Shown: positions 45,520-56,971, counted from the first letter of the stretch. The stretch: 64,000 nt of DNA from Acanthococcus lagerstroemiae (GCA_031841125.1 CM063113.1:57281211-57345210); one strand, 5' to 3'. The notes: a model not told the origin generated them from the sequence alone. Numbers and translations: made by a program.

Positions 45520-46545
45520 AATTACTTGATGGAAATAAAATAATATAGAACGACTATCGATATTTTTATATTTGATTTGCGATCAGATCGATTTTTTTTT
45601 TTTGCAAAATCGATTTTTGATTTAAATTGATCGTAAAATTTTCAAAAATTGGCATTACTAGTTACAAGTGAAAGAATTGGAAAACACTTGCACGCTATAA
45701 CCGAGTTGTCGTACGTACATTATTAGCATAAAACTTGTTGTTAATCAAAACTGATATTTTCTAAGCCACCGAATTGCATAGGTGTACGTTTGATGAGTCT
45801 GACAGAAGGGACTGGGGGCAGCTGCGTCTCACCAGACTCGTATTACACTTTAAACGGATATTTAAGAATGTTATTCGAAATATGATCGCTCGTAACGGGT
45901 TGGACTGACGTGAAAAATATTCCTAATCGAATTCACAAGATATCCGGCTGTACAATTAACTTTGATTTTTCTAACTGTTTTATTTTATTTATTTTATTTT
46001 TTACAAACAATGCATTAGCAGTGATTCGGTGGAAGTGAAGTGAACACAATTTTTCTGACACCAAGACTGCGGATGCTACCGACTAGTAAGTTCTTAAAAA
46101 CTGGTAATGTGGACTGGTGTAGATTTCAGAGCGAGTTGCGTATGCTGTGAGTTGGGATGCGTGAAGTGTAGTGTACTATTACCACTGTTACTTAAGTGAC
46201 ACGAAATGAAACACTCCCTTGCTACCTATTGACTGCGAGTTACCTGTCAGATACAGACCGATTATTTTATGAGCTTCAAAAATACTTTCAAATGCTCGAA
46301 ATGTTCATCACACGAACTGTTCAGCAGTAAAATTAAAACAAATTCGACGATTCGAGTCATTTTAAAAAGAAAGTTTGTTTTCGAAATGTATTCTCACACT
46401 ATCGAACTCCATACTTTCTACGAGTAAGTACATGGTTACGAATTATGTACTGTCAACCTATAAGTGAAAAACAGAAATCTTTCCGAGGACGTGGATGACC
46501 ATCGTCCCCTCTTTCTCTCAAACCCGGTATTTCTTTATAACTGCT
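45520..46545. other. No feature seen
   Basis: A+T-rich sequence with repeated atcgattttt words (45560-45650). No gene. Confidence 0.4.
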
Positions 46546-46584
46546 ACACAATTTACGACAGTCTGCCAGTTGAGTCGTTCTGCA

Positions 46585-46665
46585 GTTGAGTGGTTTGCGT
46601 GCTCTCGCTTCGCAATCTTGGCGTCTCGGGTTCCAGTTCCACCAGCGCCACAAAGCCAGTGATAT
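46585..46665 (+). repeat. Possible tRNA-derived SINE or pseudo-tRNA fragment
   Basis: GTTGAGTGGTTTGCG resembles a degraded A box. The segment gctctcgcttcgcaatcttg looks like an Ala-type anticodon arm (CGC in the loop). GGGTTCCAGTTCC resembles a B box with one extra base. The acceptor stem cannot be formed. Weak, composition-independent similarity only. Confidence 0.35.
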
Positions 46666-46679
46666 TCGACTACCCCCAG

Positions 46680-47820
46680 TAACATCCTAGCGAACAGAGC
46701 AACTGCAGTATCAATCGAAGTGGAAATATAACGCGCCGTGTGCCATCGCCTGTTCGACTGAACAAGGCATTACCTTCGCACAGCGTGTTACAACCAGATC
46801 AGAAAGAATTATACGGTGCGTGTGCACATCATGAACAGCTTACCTAGTGTCGTGAAATATGTGGCTAGTAAGCGAACTACGGCTGTACACTCTTCGGCAC
46901 AGAGAAGGAAACGCAACAAAACCGTGGGGACAACGATGGCAAACTACCCCGCCTAAAACCAACCAGGAAAATGGCGTGTCAGGAACCACGATTCGAAGTC
47001 CGGCAACGCGCACAACCGGTAGAAGAATCTAAAGGTAAATCCTGAAACTGGGGATGTGTGAAATAATTCGTAGAAGCAGGGTAACAATCATAATTAATAT
47101 TTCATAATTACCAAATTATGACAGTCATGATTAAATTATTTCACCTGAATTAAAGTTGTGATTAATCAGGGGTAGATTAATTATTAAATAGTTGAAATTA
47201 ATCACGATGAGATTAATTATGAAAGTTGAACTTGCAATGGAAGCTTGTAGTTTAAAGTTGAATTCCCACCTGCATGGTGCAGGGAGAAAAGTAGTCATGA
47301 GCACAACTGACACACACACACTATAGAAATAACTAAGTTGGTAGAAACAACAAATAAATTTATTCTTTACAAAATTAAATTAGAAGGTTCTGAATGGTAT
47401 CCGGCACAAGTAGAAACAAGATACCGTCAGTCATAAGTAGAGAAAGGATTCCTCGGCATTTATAACTTTGTTCTAAGATGAGATAGAGGAGTGCTGATAA
47501 GAAATGAACACGAATTAGGCTACTAGAAGTCAGTGGTTAAAAGTTTATGTTGCCGAAAATTGCCGGATAAATGCCAAAAAACTGCCCAACCGTCCAAGTT
47601 GAGTTTCTGATCCGAAATTAAATATTAAAAATTACAAGATACCCATTAAAAATCACAAAATTACGTATGTACGAATAAATTTGATGATCTGAAAGATAAA
47701 ATGAAGCCAAAGCGACGTATGCAGGACGCCCCGTGACTGAAGTAACTCGAAAATGCATGTACGTCCGAAGTATACGCAGTACGGTGCCTGTTTCAACGCG
47801 GAATGCTAGGTTCTTCGTAA
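46680..47820. other. No feature seen
   Basis: Contains clustered attaatta/aattaat words (47150-47225) that can fold back. No gene. Confidence 0.4.
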
Positions 47821-47824
47821 TTTC

Positions 47825-48016
47825 GATAATGTGAATCATGTGTGTAATCCCAAAATATTGAGTTCTTATTTATATGCACCTTTGGTTTCGGTTGATGTGG
47901 AGCGCTCCTTCTCAGAATACAAACTTCTGCTCACTGAAAGGCGACAAGCATTCACTCAAGAGAACGTGGAGAAGCACCTTCTCATAATGTATAACTCTAG
48001 AATATTATCGGATTAA
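47825..48016 (+). pseudogene. hAT-type transposase C-terminal fragment
   Basis: The open frame ending at 48013-48015 reads PLVSVDVERSFSEYKLLLTE and continues RRQAFTQENVEKHLLIMYNS-like. This is the hAT dimerisation (C-terminal) pattern, in which S-x-x-x-E-R-x-F-S is diagnostic. In the family this domain mediates transposase multimerisation. Only about 60 residues are present and nothing upstream is recognisable, so it is a fragment. Domesticated genes also carry this domain, but the lack of any upstream frame argues for a TE relic. Confidence 0.7.
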
Positions 48017-48157
48017 ACTTGTTAACTATTTTTCTTAAATAATTATTGAAAACCTTCTTTTTTTTTGGCGAAACGTATCACGTTTTGATGTTTTATTACG
48101 GAAGAAAGCAGAAAAAGAAGAGTATTTTAAAGGGAAACGTGAGCCATCTTTAGAGAT

Positions 48158-49078
48158 TTGTCAGCAAACCCTCTACTTGATTTTGGTAAGATCAAGCCTG
48201 CATCACCTATGGAAGTGGCCACACTTATTGACAACTTGAAACTTCGTAAAGCTCCTAGTCCGGACAAAGTGCTACCTATCATGCTGCAGGAACTTCCTCG
48301 CAAAGGAATAGTGTACATCACATATCTGATCAACGCTGCGATTCGACTTCGACACGTCCCTCTGGCATGGAAACAGGCCAAAGTTATTGTTATTCTCAAA
48401 CCTGACAAACCTCCTGAACTCCCCAGCAGTTATCGTCCCATATCATTACTTCCCATTGTTTCTAAAATCTTCGAGAAAATTATCCGTAACCGTCTTTTGA
48501 CAATAATTCGCAATCAGAACCTACTCCCACCGTTTCAGTTTGGATTCAGAGAAAAACACGCGACAGTCGAACAAATCCATCGAGTCACACATACCGTCTC
48601 ACAAGCATTGGAAGATAAAAACTATGCACCGGCAGTATTTCTTGACGTCAGCAGCGCCTTCGACAAGGTATGGCACCGTGGACTAATCCACAAACTACTA
48701 CCATACTTCCCATCCTGCCTCTGCAGGTTGATCAAATCATACCTAAGTGACCGTCAATTCAAAGTTCACATCGGAACCGAATCTTCTCGCTGGACCAGCA
48801 TTGCTGCAGGTGTACCACAAGGCAGTGTGTTGGGTCCTATATTGTATCTTCTCTACACCATGGACATCCCACAAACTGAGGGTGTCATCACTGTGCTCTT
48901 TGCAGACGACACGGGTCTTATTGCTCGCAACATATCCTATGATACGGCGGTATCTTCTCTTCAGACAGCAGTTGATCGAGTTTGCCACTGGGTAAGTAGC
49001 TGGAAAATATTGCTCAACAAGAAGAAATCAGTCCGCGTCGACTTCACACTATCATTGACGGTGAGCCAGTTCCAGTAG
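48158..49078 (+). CDS. Jockey-type reverse transcriptase (partial, 306 codons)
   Basis: The longest open frame in the window. Blocks in order: LKLRKAPSPDKV (about residues 27-38, usually KAPGPD), SYRPISLLPIVSKIFEKII (about 91-109), QFGFREKHATVEQIHRV (about 128-144) and AVFLDVSSAFDKVWHRGL (about 159-176). Then AAGVPQGSVLGPILYLLY (about 217-234), with FADDTGL at about 249-255. All RT catalytic aspartates are present (D in FLDVSSAFD and the FADD pair). It copies element RNA at a nicked target in the known family. The upstream part is missing and the frame shifts at about 49065 into the next segment. The ATG is only the first one in an already truncated copy, not a true start. Confidence 0.85.
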   Translation: MSANPLLDFGKIKPASPMEVATLIDNLKLRKAPSPDKVLPIMLQELPRKGIVYITYLINAAIRLRHVPLAWKQAKVIVILKPDKPPELPSSYRPISLLPIVSKIFEKIIRNRLLTIIRNQNLLPPFQFGFREKHATVEQIHRVTHTVSQALEDKNYAPAVFLDVSSAFDKVWHRGLIHKLLPYFPSCLCRLIKSYLSDRQFKVHIGTESSRWTSIAAGVPQGSVLGPILYLLYTMDIPQTEGVITVLFADDTGLIARNISYDTAVSSLQTAVDRVCHWVSSWKILLNKKKSVRVDFTLSLTVSQFQ

Positions 49079-49554
49079 CCGGGCACGCCAGATACTTGGG
49101 ACTTCACCTCAACAGTAAACTCAACTGGCAAGAGCATGTCAAACGAAAGCGTAAACTTCTCGACCTTCAATACAGGAAGTTCTACTGGTTAATTGGCCGT
49201 CATTCCAATCTAAACCTGGCCAATAAACGTCTTATATATACCACAATATTCAAGCCTATGTGGACATACGGCAGTGAGATATGGGGATCCACCAGTAAAT
49301 CAAACCAATTAATAATCGAACGATTTCAGAACAAATTTATGCGCACAATAACCAGAGCCCCGTGGTTTGTTTCAAATGCTCAACTTCGCTCCGATTTGTC
49401 TCTTGACACTGTTGGAGAAACAATCACCAAAAAAGCCAACAATTATATCAAGCGTCTCCACAATCATCCGAACGTTGAAGCAATAATTCTACTTGACGAC
49501 TCCAGCGACACCAGAAGGCTACGTCGACAATACCCATTAGACCTTATAAATTAA
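49079..49554 (+). pseudogene. Jockey-type RT thumb and C-terminus (frameshifted)
   Basis: The frame 49096-49554 continues the protein after a single frameshift: YLGLHLNSKLNWQEHV (start about 49090), NKRLIYTTIFKPMWTYGSEI (about 49223-49282), RAPWFVSNAQLRSDL (about 49355-49400). It ends at RRQYPLDLIN with a stop at 49552-49554. One indel separates it from the 306-codon frame, so the copy is recent compared with other LINEs here. Confidence 0.85.
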
Positions 49555-49718
49555 ATAGACTACCTATTTAAGTTATTTGTGTTTCACTAAATGTTATGTA
49601 TTTACTATGAGTGCGCATATGTAAAATAACCAGTTTTCTCTACTTTGTTATACGTATATTGGTTAATGCTGTACTATATGGCAGTTCCAAATAAAAATTA
49701 TTGTACACTAAAAAAGTT

Positions 49719-49920
49719 ATTGCTAGAGACTATTCTACAGCTGGTGAAAAGTGGCGTGAGGGATTGGAGAAAGAAGGTGAGGCTGTAGTGGTCAGGTAAT
49801 TAAGGTTAAGGAATGTGAGAAGAAGGGTGAGGAAAAGGTGGAGGAGTCCAAGAAGGAAGAACCTGTACCACTCCGCCGTTCAAGTCGTGAGCCTAAACCT
49901 GTTCAACGTTTAGATTTATA
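49719..49920 (+). pseudogene. Gypsy-type LTR element: integrase C-terminal remnant
   Basis: VIARDYSTAGEKWREGL (from about 49719) resembles the tail of Gypsy integrases (ARDY...KW..G). The frame ends early, and in another frame VPLRRSSREPKPVQRLDL reads to the stop near 49919. This is the usual last segment of such polyproteins. At least one frameshift. The N-terminal part is cut off by the Jockey-type insertion. Confidence 0.68.
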
Positions 49921-50041
49921 GTTAGTTTTTTGTTTGTTTTTGTTTAGCAGTATGTGTTTTTGTTTCATACTGCTCTTTTTTTACTATTGTTAGTTTGCTA
50001 TTGTGATTTAATTTAGTTTGGACCCTCATTTTGTTTTCTTC

Positions 50042-50267
50042 GTGGGGGAAAATTGTAGTGTCGCTCATGTGGCTAGACTGTTTTGTTTTTGTTTTATTCT
50101 CGACCAGTACCACGTTCTGAGTCGAGTTCTCTGTTCACGTTGTCTTACCGTTTGAGTATTATCGAATACAGAAATGAAATAATGAAATCGTTTTCTTTTG
50201 TGAATCAAGGCTACAAACGTATTTTATTTTGTAAAAGTCTTTTAAAAACGTTCGACATAGCACAAGG
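50042..50267 (+). mobile_element. Polypurine tract and 3' LTR of Gypsy-type element (end approximate)
   Basis: The polypurine tract GTGGGGGAAAA (from 50042) is followed by TGTAGTGTCGCTCATG (from 50054), a normal LTR start. It lies about 130 bp after the polyprotein stop. Inside are an AATAATG/AAATAATG region near 50178 and a T-rich segment. The right end is not certain. A possible ...TTCGACA end lies near 50267. No 5' LTR was seen in the window. Confidence 0.6.
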
Positions 50268-50359
50268 GGGGTGGAGGCGAGTACCATCAAGGTACATCAA
50301 TGCGACTACCAACTGCTCTGATAGAAATTCTAAGTAAGCGAGGATCATTGAATTACTGT

Positions 50360-50525
50360 AGAATTGGTAGGGTTTTTACCAAGTGCACCACCACCAGGTG
50401 GTAACACAAGGCTTGTAGTAGACACCAAGAGAGGAAACGTAAATTCCTGTAGAATTCAATTTACCGAGTGCACCACCACCGGATAGTGACACAAGGCTTG
50501 TAGAACACACAAAACGAACGACGAC
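50360..50525. repeat. Tandem repeat, two ~92-bp units
   Basis: tgtagaatt, then ttaccaagtgcaccaccacc and acacaaggcttgtagtagac; second unit tgtagaatt, ttaccgagtgcaccaccacc, acacaaggcttgtagaacac. Spacing about 92 bp. Lies just downstream of the LTR. Confidence 0.75.
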
Positions 50526-51028
50526 CATAGGAAAATTCGACTTCTCAAACAAAATGTAAATATAACCGGTAGTAAATAATAAAATCGTCTGACCGGATCC
50601 GTAGCGGTATTCATTTCCATTTCGGAAAGAGAAACACAACAAAACAAGCACAGAGTAACGTCAGTAAACCAAGAACAATAACATGCAGCATGGAGCACAA
50701 TAACAGAATGGGAGGTTTCGGTGGCTCGCCACCGATCCCAAATTCGAGAACTGGACTTCCCCCACTGGGTTCCGTCTTGTACGTACATGGTCACACGTGG
50801 ACCAATGGAGATATATAGTAGTACGTGGACTAATGAGGGGGCCGAAATCCACTACAGGGGGCGAGCCGTACACTCAAATGCGTCCAAATTATCGTCACAG
50901 GCGGGGGCTATCCTAACAGGTAGGGGCAAGCCAAGCTTGAGCAGGGCGTCGAAAGGTTAATTAATCAAGGTTGATTAATTATAATCAATTAATACAGTTG
51001 AATCATATTAGAGTTGTATTAAATTATT
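50526..51028. other. No feature seen
   Basis: Includes a small attaatcaa/ttgattaat foldback near 50958-50980. No gene. Confidence 0.4.
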
Positions 51029-51037
51029 ATTATTACT

Positions 51038-52449
51038 CGGCCCAATATTATTTAATGTCTATATAAACGAACTGCTTCAGCTGCCATTGAAGGCGAAACC
51101 AATAGCGTATGCAGACGATACGTCTCTAATTTACAGCCCGCGAAGCTGGAAAGAAATAGCAAATGAATTTGAACACGACATGAATATATTGGTGCCATGG
51201 CTGAGGGAGAACCAACTTCACCTGAATGTGGGAAAGTGCTGCCGGGTCGTGTACGCATATAAGGCTCCTCAGTGGTCCCAAGACGTGAAATTGATGATAA
51301 ACGGTAGGGAAATTGAAGGAAAGAATGTGGTGAAATACTTGGGACTGCATCTAGACTCTGGACTGACATGGAAGGAACAGTCGATGTACATGCAGTCCAG
51401 ATTGAGAAAACTGAACTACCTCTTCTGGCACTTAAAAAATTTTTTTTCGGAAAAACACCTAAAGAAGCTTTACTGTCCACTGTATGAATCTGTATGCATA
51501 CGGATTGATACACTGGGGCGCATCACATCACATGAAGCCGATTAGAGTGTTACAAAATTACGTCTGTAGGAGCATTCTGGGCCTCGAAAAAAGAACTTCT
51601 GAACCCGAAATTTACGAAAAAATGAAAGTCACGACAGTGGAAAATTTGTATCGCCAACGAGTAGCAATATTTGTGTTTAAAAATAAATTGGAATATGCTG
51701 TGCACGGCTCGGTGGCGGTTTCCAGGCATGGTGGTGGTCAGGTTGCCCAATACCCGGGGTGGCGGAAACACCACTCAAGACTCCAGCTAAAATACAGGGG
51801 TTTTGAAGTATTTAATGGGCTGCCAATCCAGCTGAGAAATGAGCCTCGGTTATCCGCGTTCAAGAAGTCTCTAAAAGAGCTAAAAGAGCTATAGCGTGGT
51901 TTTCGCTTGGCTTCTTTGCGGGCTGACGGGCTGGCTTATGGATTGCATTGCGTGGGGGTGGCGCGTTGCAAGTTGAAATATTTCAGCTTGTGGCGTGTTG
52001 CCTTTTGCGTGGTGTGGTTTGGGGGCTGGCTTGTTGGCTTGTGGCTTGTGGCTTGTGGGGAGCCGGGTGAAAACCACGCTTATAGAAGGTATCGAACCTC
52101 AGTTGTCTTTGTCGTTGGAGTTTTCAATGTCGTGTGTTCCGTTTGTGCCCAAATTGTGTATGTTTATTGTGTTTGTGTGCAGTGTTATTTTGTCCATGTG
52201 AATTAAGTGTTTTGTTATTTATGTTAGTACTGCAGGTTTTGCCATTGTTATTGCGCTTTTGATTTTGATCTACCTTTTATTTATTTATTTCTATTACGTT
52301 TTGTTTATTTATTTATCTTAAGGGGTAATAATAATAGTAATCCCCCCCACTCGCCCCCCTATACAATGGGGCACAGGGGGCGTATCAAATGTTCTAAATA
52401 TAAAAATGTAAAAATTATTATTATTATTATTGAATAAATTGAAATTGAA
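51038..52449 (+). mobile_element. CR1/L2-like LINE 3' end with 9-bp TSD
   Basis: The direct repeat ATTATTACT occurs at 51029-51037 and 52450-52458. The insertion begins within the RT core and ends in tgaataaattgaaattgaa, a short-repeat tail with no poly-A, as known for CR1/L2-group LINEs. Length is 1,412 bp, including about 540 bp of 3' UTR after the stop at 51892-51894. Confidence 0.83.
51060..51894 (+). pseudogene. CR1/L2-like RT C-terminal part
   Basis: Frame 51087-51545 carries AYADDTSLIY (about 51105-51135), WLRENQLHLNVGKC (about 51198-51240), VKYLGLHLDSGLTW (about 51330-51370) and FFSEKHLKKLYCPLYESV. A single frameshift near 51500 leads to frame 51484-51894 with AYGLIHWGA, LQNYVCRSILGL and the ending FNGLPIQLRNEPRLSAFKKS. 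The YADD box is intact. Everything upstream of RT block 5 is missing. Confidence 0.82.
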
Positions 52450-52459
52450 ATTATTACTA

Positions 52460-54940
52460 TCATAAATTTCGACTATGTCGAGTCGAAAATAATGAATTTT
52501 TGACAGGATGTATGGAACCTTCCTATCATCCAATGTGTAACACTATCCAAACACCTTAAATCGAATGAACAAGAGGCTCGGATGAACTGGCAGTTTCGTG
52601 AACGATGCGATACGGGCAAAAGGCCGAAATTGAACTCATTAGTTACGTATGAAAGCTGCTGATCGCGTCTGGATCCAAGTTCAAGTTCGACGAGTGTTTG
52701 TTTTTCGGCCAGGTACATGCTGAGGATAATGTTCGCTCCGTTCTGCTAACACATTCGCTTGAGTCCACCAGAGACGAACGTTAAAGATTATCGCACAAGA
52801 GCTACATACCAGTTGCAGTTTGCGACAGTTAATTAATAGAGAGAAATAAACGAGCCGTGCCATGCCATGAGATCGTCCGTCAAACGACTTCATTCCGAGT
52901 CTGGACGAGTTTGGTCGTACGACCGTACGAGTTGCGGCGATTGCCATGTAATCATGCGGTTGATGTCGGTATTCGAGAGGTTCATATTGTACCATAGAGA
53001 CAAGCCTACAATCTCGTAATTCCTAATTAGAAAAGCAAGCATACTGGACAACTCTTTTTATCGATGAGGCATTATAAAACGTACGTAGAAGATAGAAAAA
53101 AATACAAACTTACGCAGCTTCTACAAAGATTACTGCACGTCCGGTCAGTAATAAAAGGGGGAAAATAACACGCCGGCCTATGTAGACGTATATTACAAAC
53201 ACCGACCAAGACGGAAGATGGTCGGCTAGTGGAATACAAAGAGGTCAATAGTCATTTCTTTTAGATCTTGTTCACTCGCAAGAATTCGAACTTGTTTCTT
53301 TACGATCAAATTAAAATGCGGGAAATGCTCCGTGCATTTCACTTTACTGAAATATTTGTAACACTAATTATTTTTAGAATACCTGCAGTTCGATCAGCTC
53401 GGCGAGTGTACGAAACCTCGAGTTACCAACAATGTTTCAAAATTGTCGAATGGGGTAGCTTTTTCATTTCCTACAATTCAAAACAACCTAATAAATTTAT
53501 ACAACAACTAACTTCCAAAGCGAGAACCTATTCCAATTAATAACATAAGACTTACTGATTGGACAGACTACACAACAACGGACAAGCAATAGGAACACAC
53601 CAAATAGGTTTACCATACGGTACTACACACTACTATAAATACAGAACGACAAAGAGAAAAGTGTTAGGGTAATCCACTGGGGATGGCATAACAGCCGAAA
53701 GCGCTCTGGACTACAGAAGGAAGAAATTGTGAATTGGCACACCTTACATACAGAATTATTTTCTTCTGTTTGATCTAGTGTTCTTCAAGCTATCTTTTCA
53801 TCATCAGACAAGTCGTCAATCGTTAAGAAATAGGCCTGCAATATTCCAAAGCTGCTCGCCAGGACATACTGCAGGAAAATCCATCCAATTTCATAATCTT
53901 CGCAGAACATTTGCCTTCCTCTGCAGAATAGGTCCATTGATATTCAAGGCACGTTGTTGCTTAAACCAAGATAATAACCCATCGTCTAACGATTTGTGAA
54001 CAGATTCACGCACTTTCTCAGTCATACTTTTCAAGAGCTTTGCACTTTTCGCGATGTTTGTAAATTGAGGGAAGTAGTCGACGAATGTGTTTTATAGCGC
54101 CTTGCTAAATCGCCAATCTTTGTACCACTTTTGGGCAGTGAAATATCCGTCAATTTTTCTTCCAAAGAAAAACTATGTCGCGACATTTTACATACAGGGT
54201 GTCTTGCAATGACCCTCTTCCACCTGGCAAGCAGACAACCTACCCCAACAATATGTCAATATGTTTGCATACTCTTACTCATGAAGGAGCTGAGTTATGA
54301 TCAAATTGTGAAAAGTTTTCTATCTTTGAATTTTTTTTTTCTTCTCACGGTTGGAGATAGAACAATGGCACCAGTAGGTAATAGTAGAGGGCAGTTGTGG
54401 TAACCACCAAAAAATGGTCAGAATCGGTTCAACAGAGTGTTATTACTAAAATCAGTTTTAGTACAAATCATATCAGAAAATTTTCAATTTCCTTTGAAAC
54501 GTTACCTCTTAAGCTACTGTTGTTTGTTTGCAATAGATTATGGGTTACATTTATCGGCACGCGAAGGAATAATGAACGCACGCGAAAAAAGAGACATGTA
54601 ATTCAAATAAACGCGAAAACAATAAGTGCACGATAAAAGAAAAAGGTAAACAGGAAAAAAACGTTATTGAACGCTATGGTTATTGTATGAAACGAGAAAG
54701 AAGAAATTACCCCACATTTCTTGGCACGCGAAATAGTAAGACTAAGTAAAATAAGGTTTAAATCAGTAAGGCCTTTTTGTCAGGGCAGGTTGACCTCTCT
54801 CTTGCGTTTCTGTCTGAGAGGGACAGTCTTTGCAGCCGCGGGTACCACCATCTTTTTCTGCCGTATGTTAACGTTCAAGGACTACTTGCACACAATCATG
54901 TACTAAGTACCTAATGAACAATTGTTCCTTGTACTAAAGC
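52460..54940. other. Intergenic, no gene supported
   Basis: Frames up to 104 codons (52681-52995, minus), none with recognisable domains. No TE motif noticed. Confidence 0.4.
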
Positions 54941-54945
54941 CGTAT

Positions 54946-55087
54946 AGATACGAGTGAAGACATTACGCCATTTTGCCTCACACTACGCCCGTAGATGCCG
55001 AATTGACTATGTGGTACACTCCGCATAGTCGGATTTGGTATCCACGGGCACGGTGTGAGCCAAAATGGCGTGTCTTCACTTGTATTA
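54946..55087. mobile_element. Hairpin MITE, ~142 bp
   Basis: The arms 54946-55011 and 55023-55087 are near-complementary. GAGTGAAGAC pairs with GTCTTCACTTG, ACGCCATTTTG with CAAAATGGCGT, and ACTATG with CATAGT at the apex. About 80-85% of positions pair. Possible outer ends are ATAGATAC/GTATTATG. No TSD resolved. Confidence 0.7.
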
Positions 55088-55089
55088 TG

Positions 55090-55660
55090 AGCTCCACTCG
55101 TACATACCCTGCTACTTAGATTTACCCTTTTAAACACGTCAAATTATGGTCGACTATTTGTAGTTTTATCGCGTTAGAATATTACATTTCTTGTCAAAAC
55201 CTGCTAAAAATATTGTGTGTGCGTCATTACGTGAATCACATATAAGAAGTCGTAGGCTTCAATTTTTTTGTGTTTCTTTCGCGTGCGATTGTATATTCCT
55301 TATAGATTATACATTAAATTTCCCATAAAAAAGGTCATTCGCAATTTTTTTGTATCTGGATTAGAACTGCTCAAAATGGAGTTAAAGATATCCCCGTTAA
55401 GAATTATTACTTTTTAACACAGATGCACAGACTTTATGAAGATAATAATCATCTTCTTCAGCTACTTCATTACTTCACAGAGTTATATCGTTTATGGGAC
55501 TTATTCACCTCCCTCCTTTCATCTATTGACCCCATATCTGAAATAGTGGCCCATGAAATGAAGGGGGGGTATTATCCAATAATTGGTTCCAATGGTAACT
55601 AAATTCGGTTTTGGTAACATTTTGGCCATATTCCCCGATTTGTGGAGCATACCGATGGGA
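55090..55660. other. No feature seen
   Basis: A+T-rich spacer with a 7-G run near 55563. Confidence 0.4.
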
Positions 55661-55667
55661 AGAAGAT

Positions 55668-55966
55668 GCTCAGGGACGAAATTATAGGGGGCGTGGGGAT
55701 TAACCCCCCCCCTCCCAATAATTTGGCAGTCGGCAAATTTTGGAACTGTTCATTTGAATTTTTCATTTTTTATAAATGTTTATTTGTTTGTTTGTTCGTT
55801 CGTTCTTTTTTTCTCTCTCAATTAAAAACCAGCAAATTTTTATTTTTTAAAAATTTTGTCGGCGAATTTTTAGTTTAAAAAAGGTATTTGTCGGCAAATT
55901 TTTCGTCTCTTCGTCTCTACCCCCCCCCCCTCCTAACTGGAAGTCAAATTTCGTTCCTGAAAATGG
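55668..55966. mobile_element. hAT-like MITE, copy 1
   Basis: Starts CAGGGACGAAATTATAGGGG and ends in AAATTTCGTTCCTG, imperfect inverted repeats. The interior ttggcagtcggcaaatttt, tgtttgtttg and ttgtcggcaaatttttcgtc blocks match copy 2 in the same order. Start CAGGG suggests hAT, but no 8-bp duplication was found at the flanks. Confidence 0.7.
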
Positions 55967-56565
55967 AATACCCTGAACTCCTGTCATCACAGACTAGTCA
56001 GTCAAAAGCCGAAGTTTTCAAGCTGAGCGTCAATGTGGAAGACATTTCGAAAATCTGAAAGTCGGTAGCAAACGTTGAATTTCCAATTTCAATTACCATT
56101 CTGTTATTAGTTTGGCCTAAAGCTTGAAATTTGAGAAAGTTGAACATTTTATTGAAATCTAAAAGTTGAATGTAAAAGACTTATTTTCCAATGTCACAAG
56201 CTCAATCCGATAGCAAATCTTCTAATGTTTGATTTGCGGCCTTTGGTTCTGGTGAATATATTGGAGGCAAATTTAGTCTGGAACAAAAGTCAAAACTCCA
56301 TATGTTTTTCCCATAAGAACGAAAGGGAACTACGGGTTTTTTTCAGATTTTATTAGAACCAGTTTAGGAAACGAGTCAGAGGAAATTCAGAAAAAATATC
56401 ACCAAAATTAAATAACGACCACCTTACCGTGTAAAGGAAGTTCTGTGTTCCTCTCAAGTATTCCTACCATCCTTCCAGCTTCCCCCTCCCGGACTAGGGT
56501 GTATGTTCATGTGTGCAAATGTATCGAAGTGCTTGGGGGATAAGATTTCAATCTGTATTTTCAGG

Positions 56566-56842
56566 GACGAAACTTATAGGGGGGGGGGGTGAAACATCTC
56601 CAGTCATTTGGCAGTCGGCAAATTTTGAAACTGTTCGTTTGAATTTCTCATTTTCTCAGAACGTTTGTTTGTTTGTTGTTGTTTTTTTCAATCAAAAAAT
56701 ATTTTGATTAAAAAAACAGCAAATTTTCAATTTAAAAAAAAATGTTGTCCACGAATTTATAGTTTTCAAAAAATATTTGTCGGCAAATTTTTCTTCTCCA
56801 ACCCCCTCCCCTCCCAAACTAAAAGTGAAGTTTCGTCTCTGG
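56566..56842. mobile_element. hAT-like MITE, copy 2
   Basis: Starts CAGGGACGAAACTTATAGGG and ends AAGTTTCGTCTCTG. Same internal blocks as copy 1, in the same orientation, with several indels. A 10-G run lies just inside the left end. No convincing TSD. Confidence 0.72.
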
Positions 56843-56971
56843 AGGTGCAAGATGACAGCCATTCACCTGTCATTTAGTGTGGCTCGTTATAACAAGTACA
56901 AATCTCAAATTTTGAGGGAAGTATAGATCTAACTATTTACAGATTAAAGTGACCTCTTTCCCAATTTTGCT

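Larger units (their letters stand above)
48130..49715 (+). mobile_element. Jockey-type LINE, 5'-truncated, nearly intact RT
   Basis: The body runs from just upstream of the RT fingers to an ataaaaattattgtac-like tail with A-run near 49697-49718. The 5' endonuclease and ORF1 are absent. Its right end abuts a Gypsy-type integrase remnant (49719 onward), so it probably landed in an older LTR element. No matching target duplication was found at the left. Confidence 0.8.

Noticed and set aside
47825..48016. Domesticated hAT-derived host gene
   Set aside because: Only about 60 residues survive, with no upstream exon-like frame.
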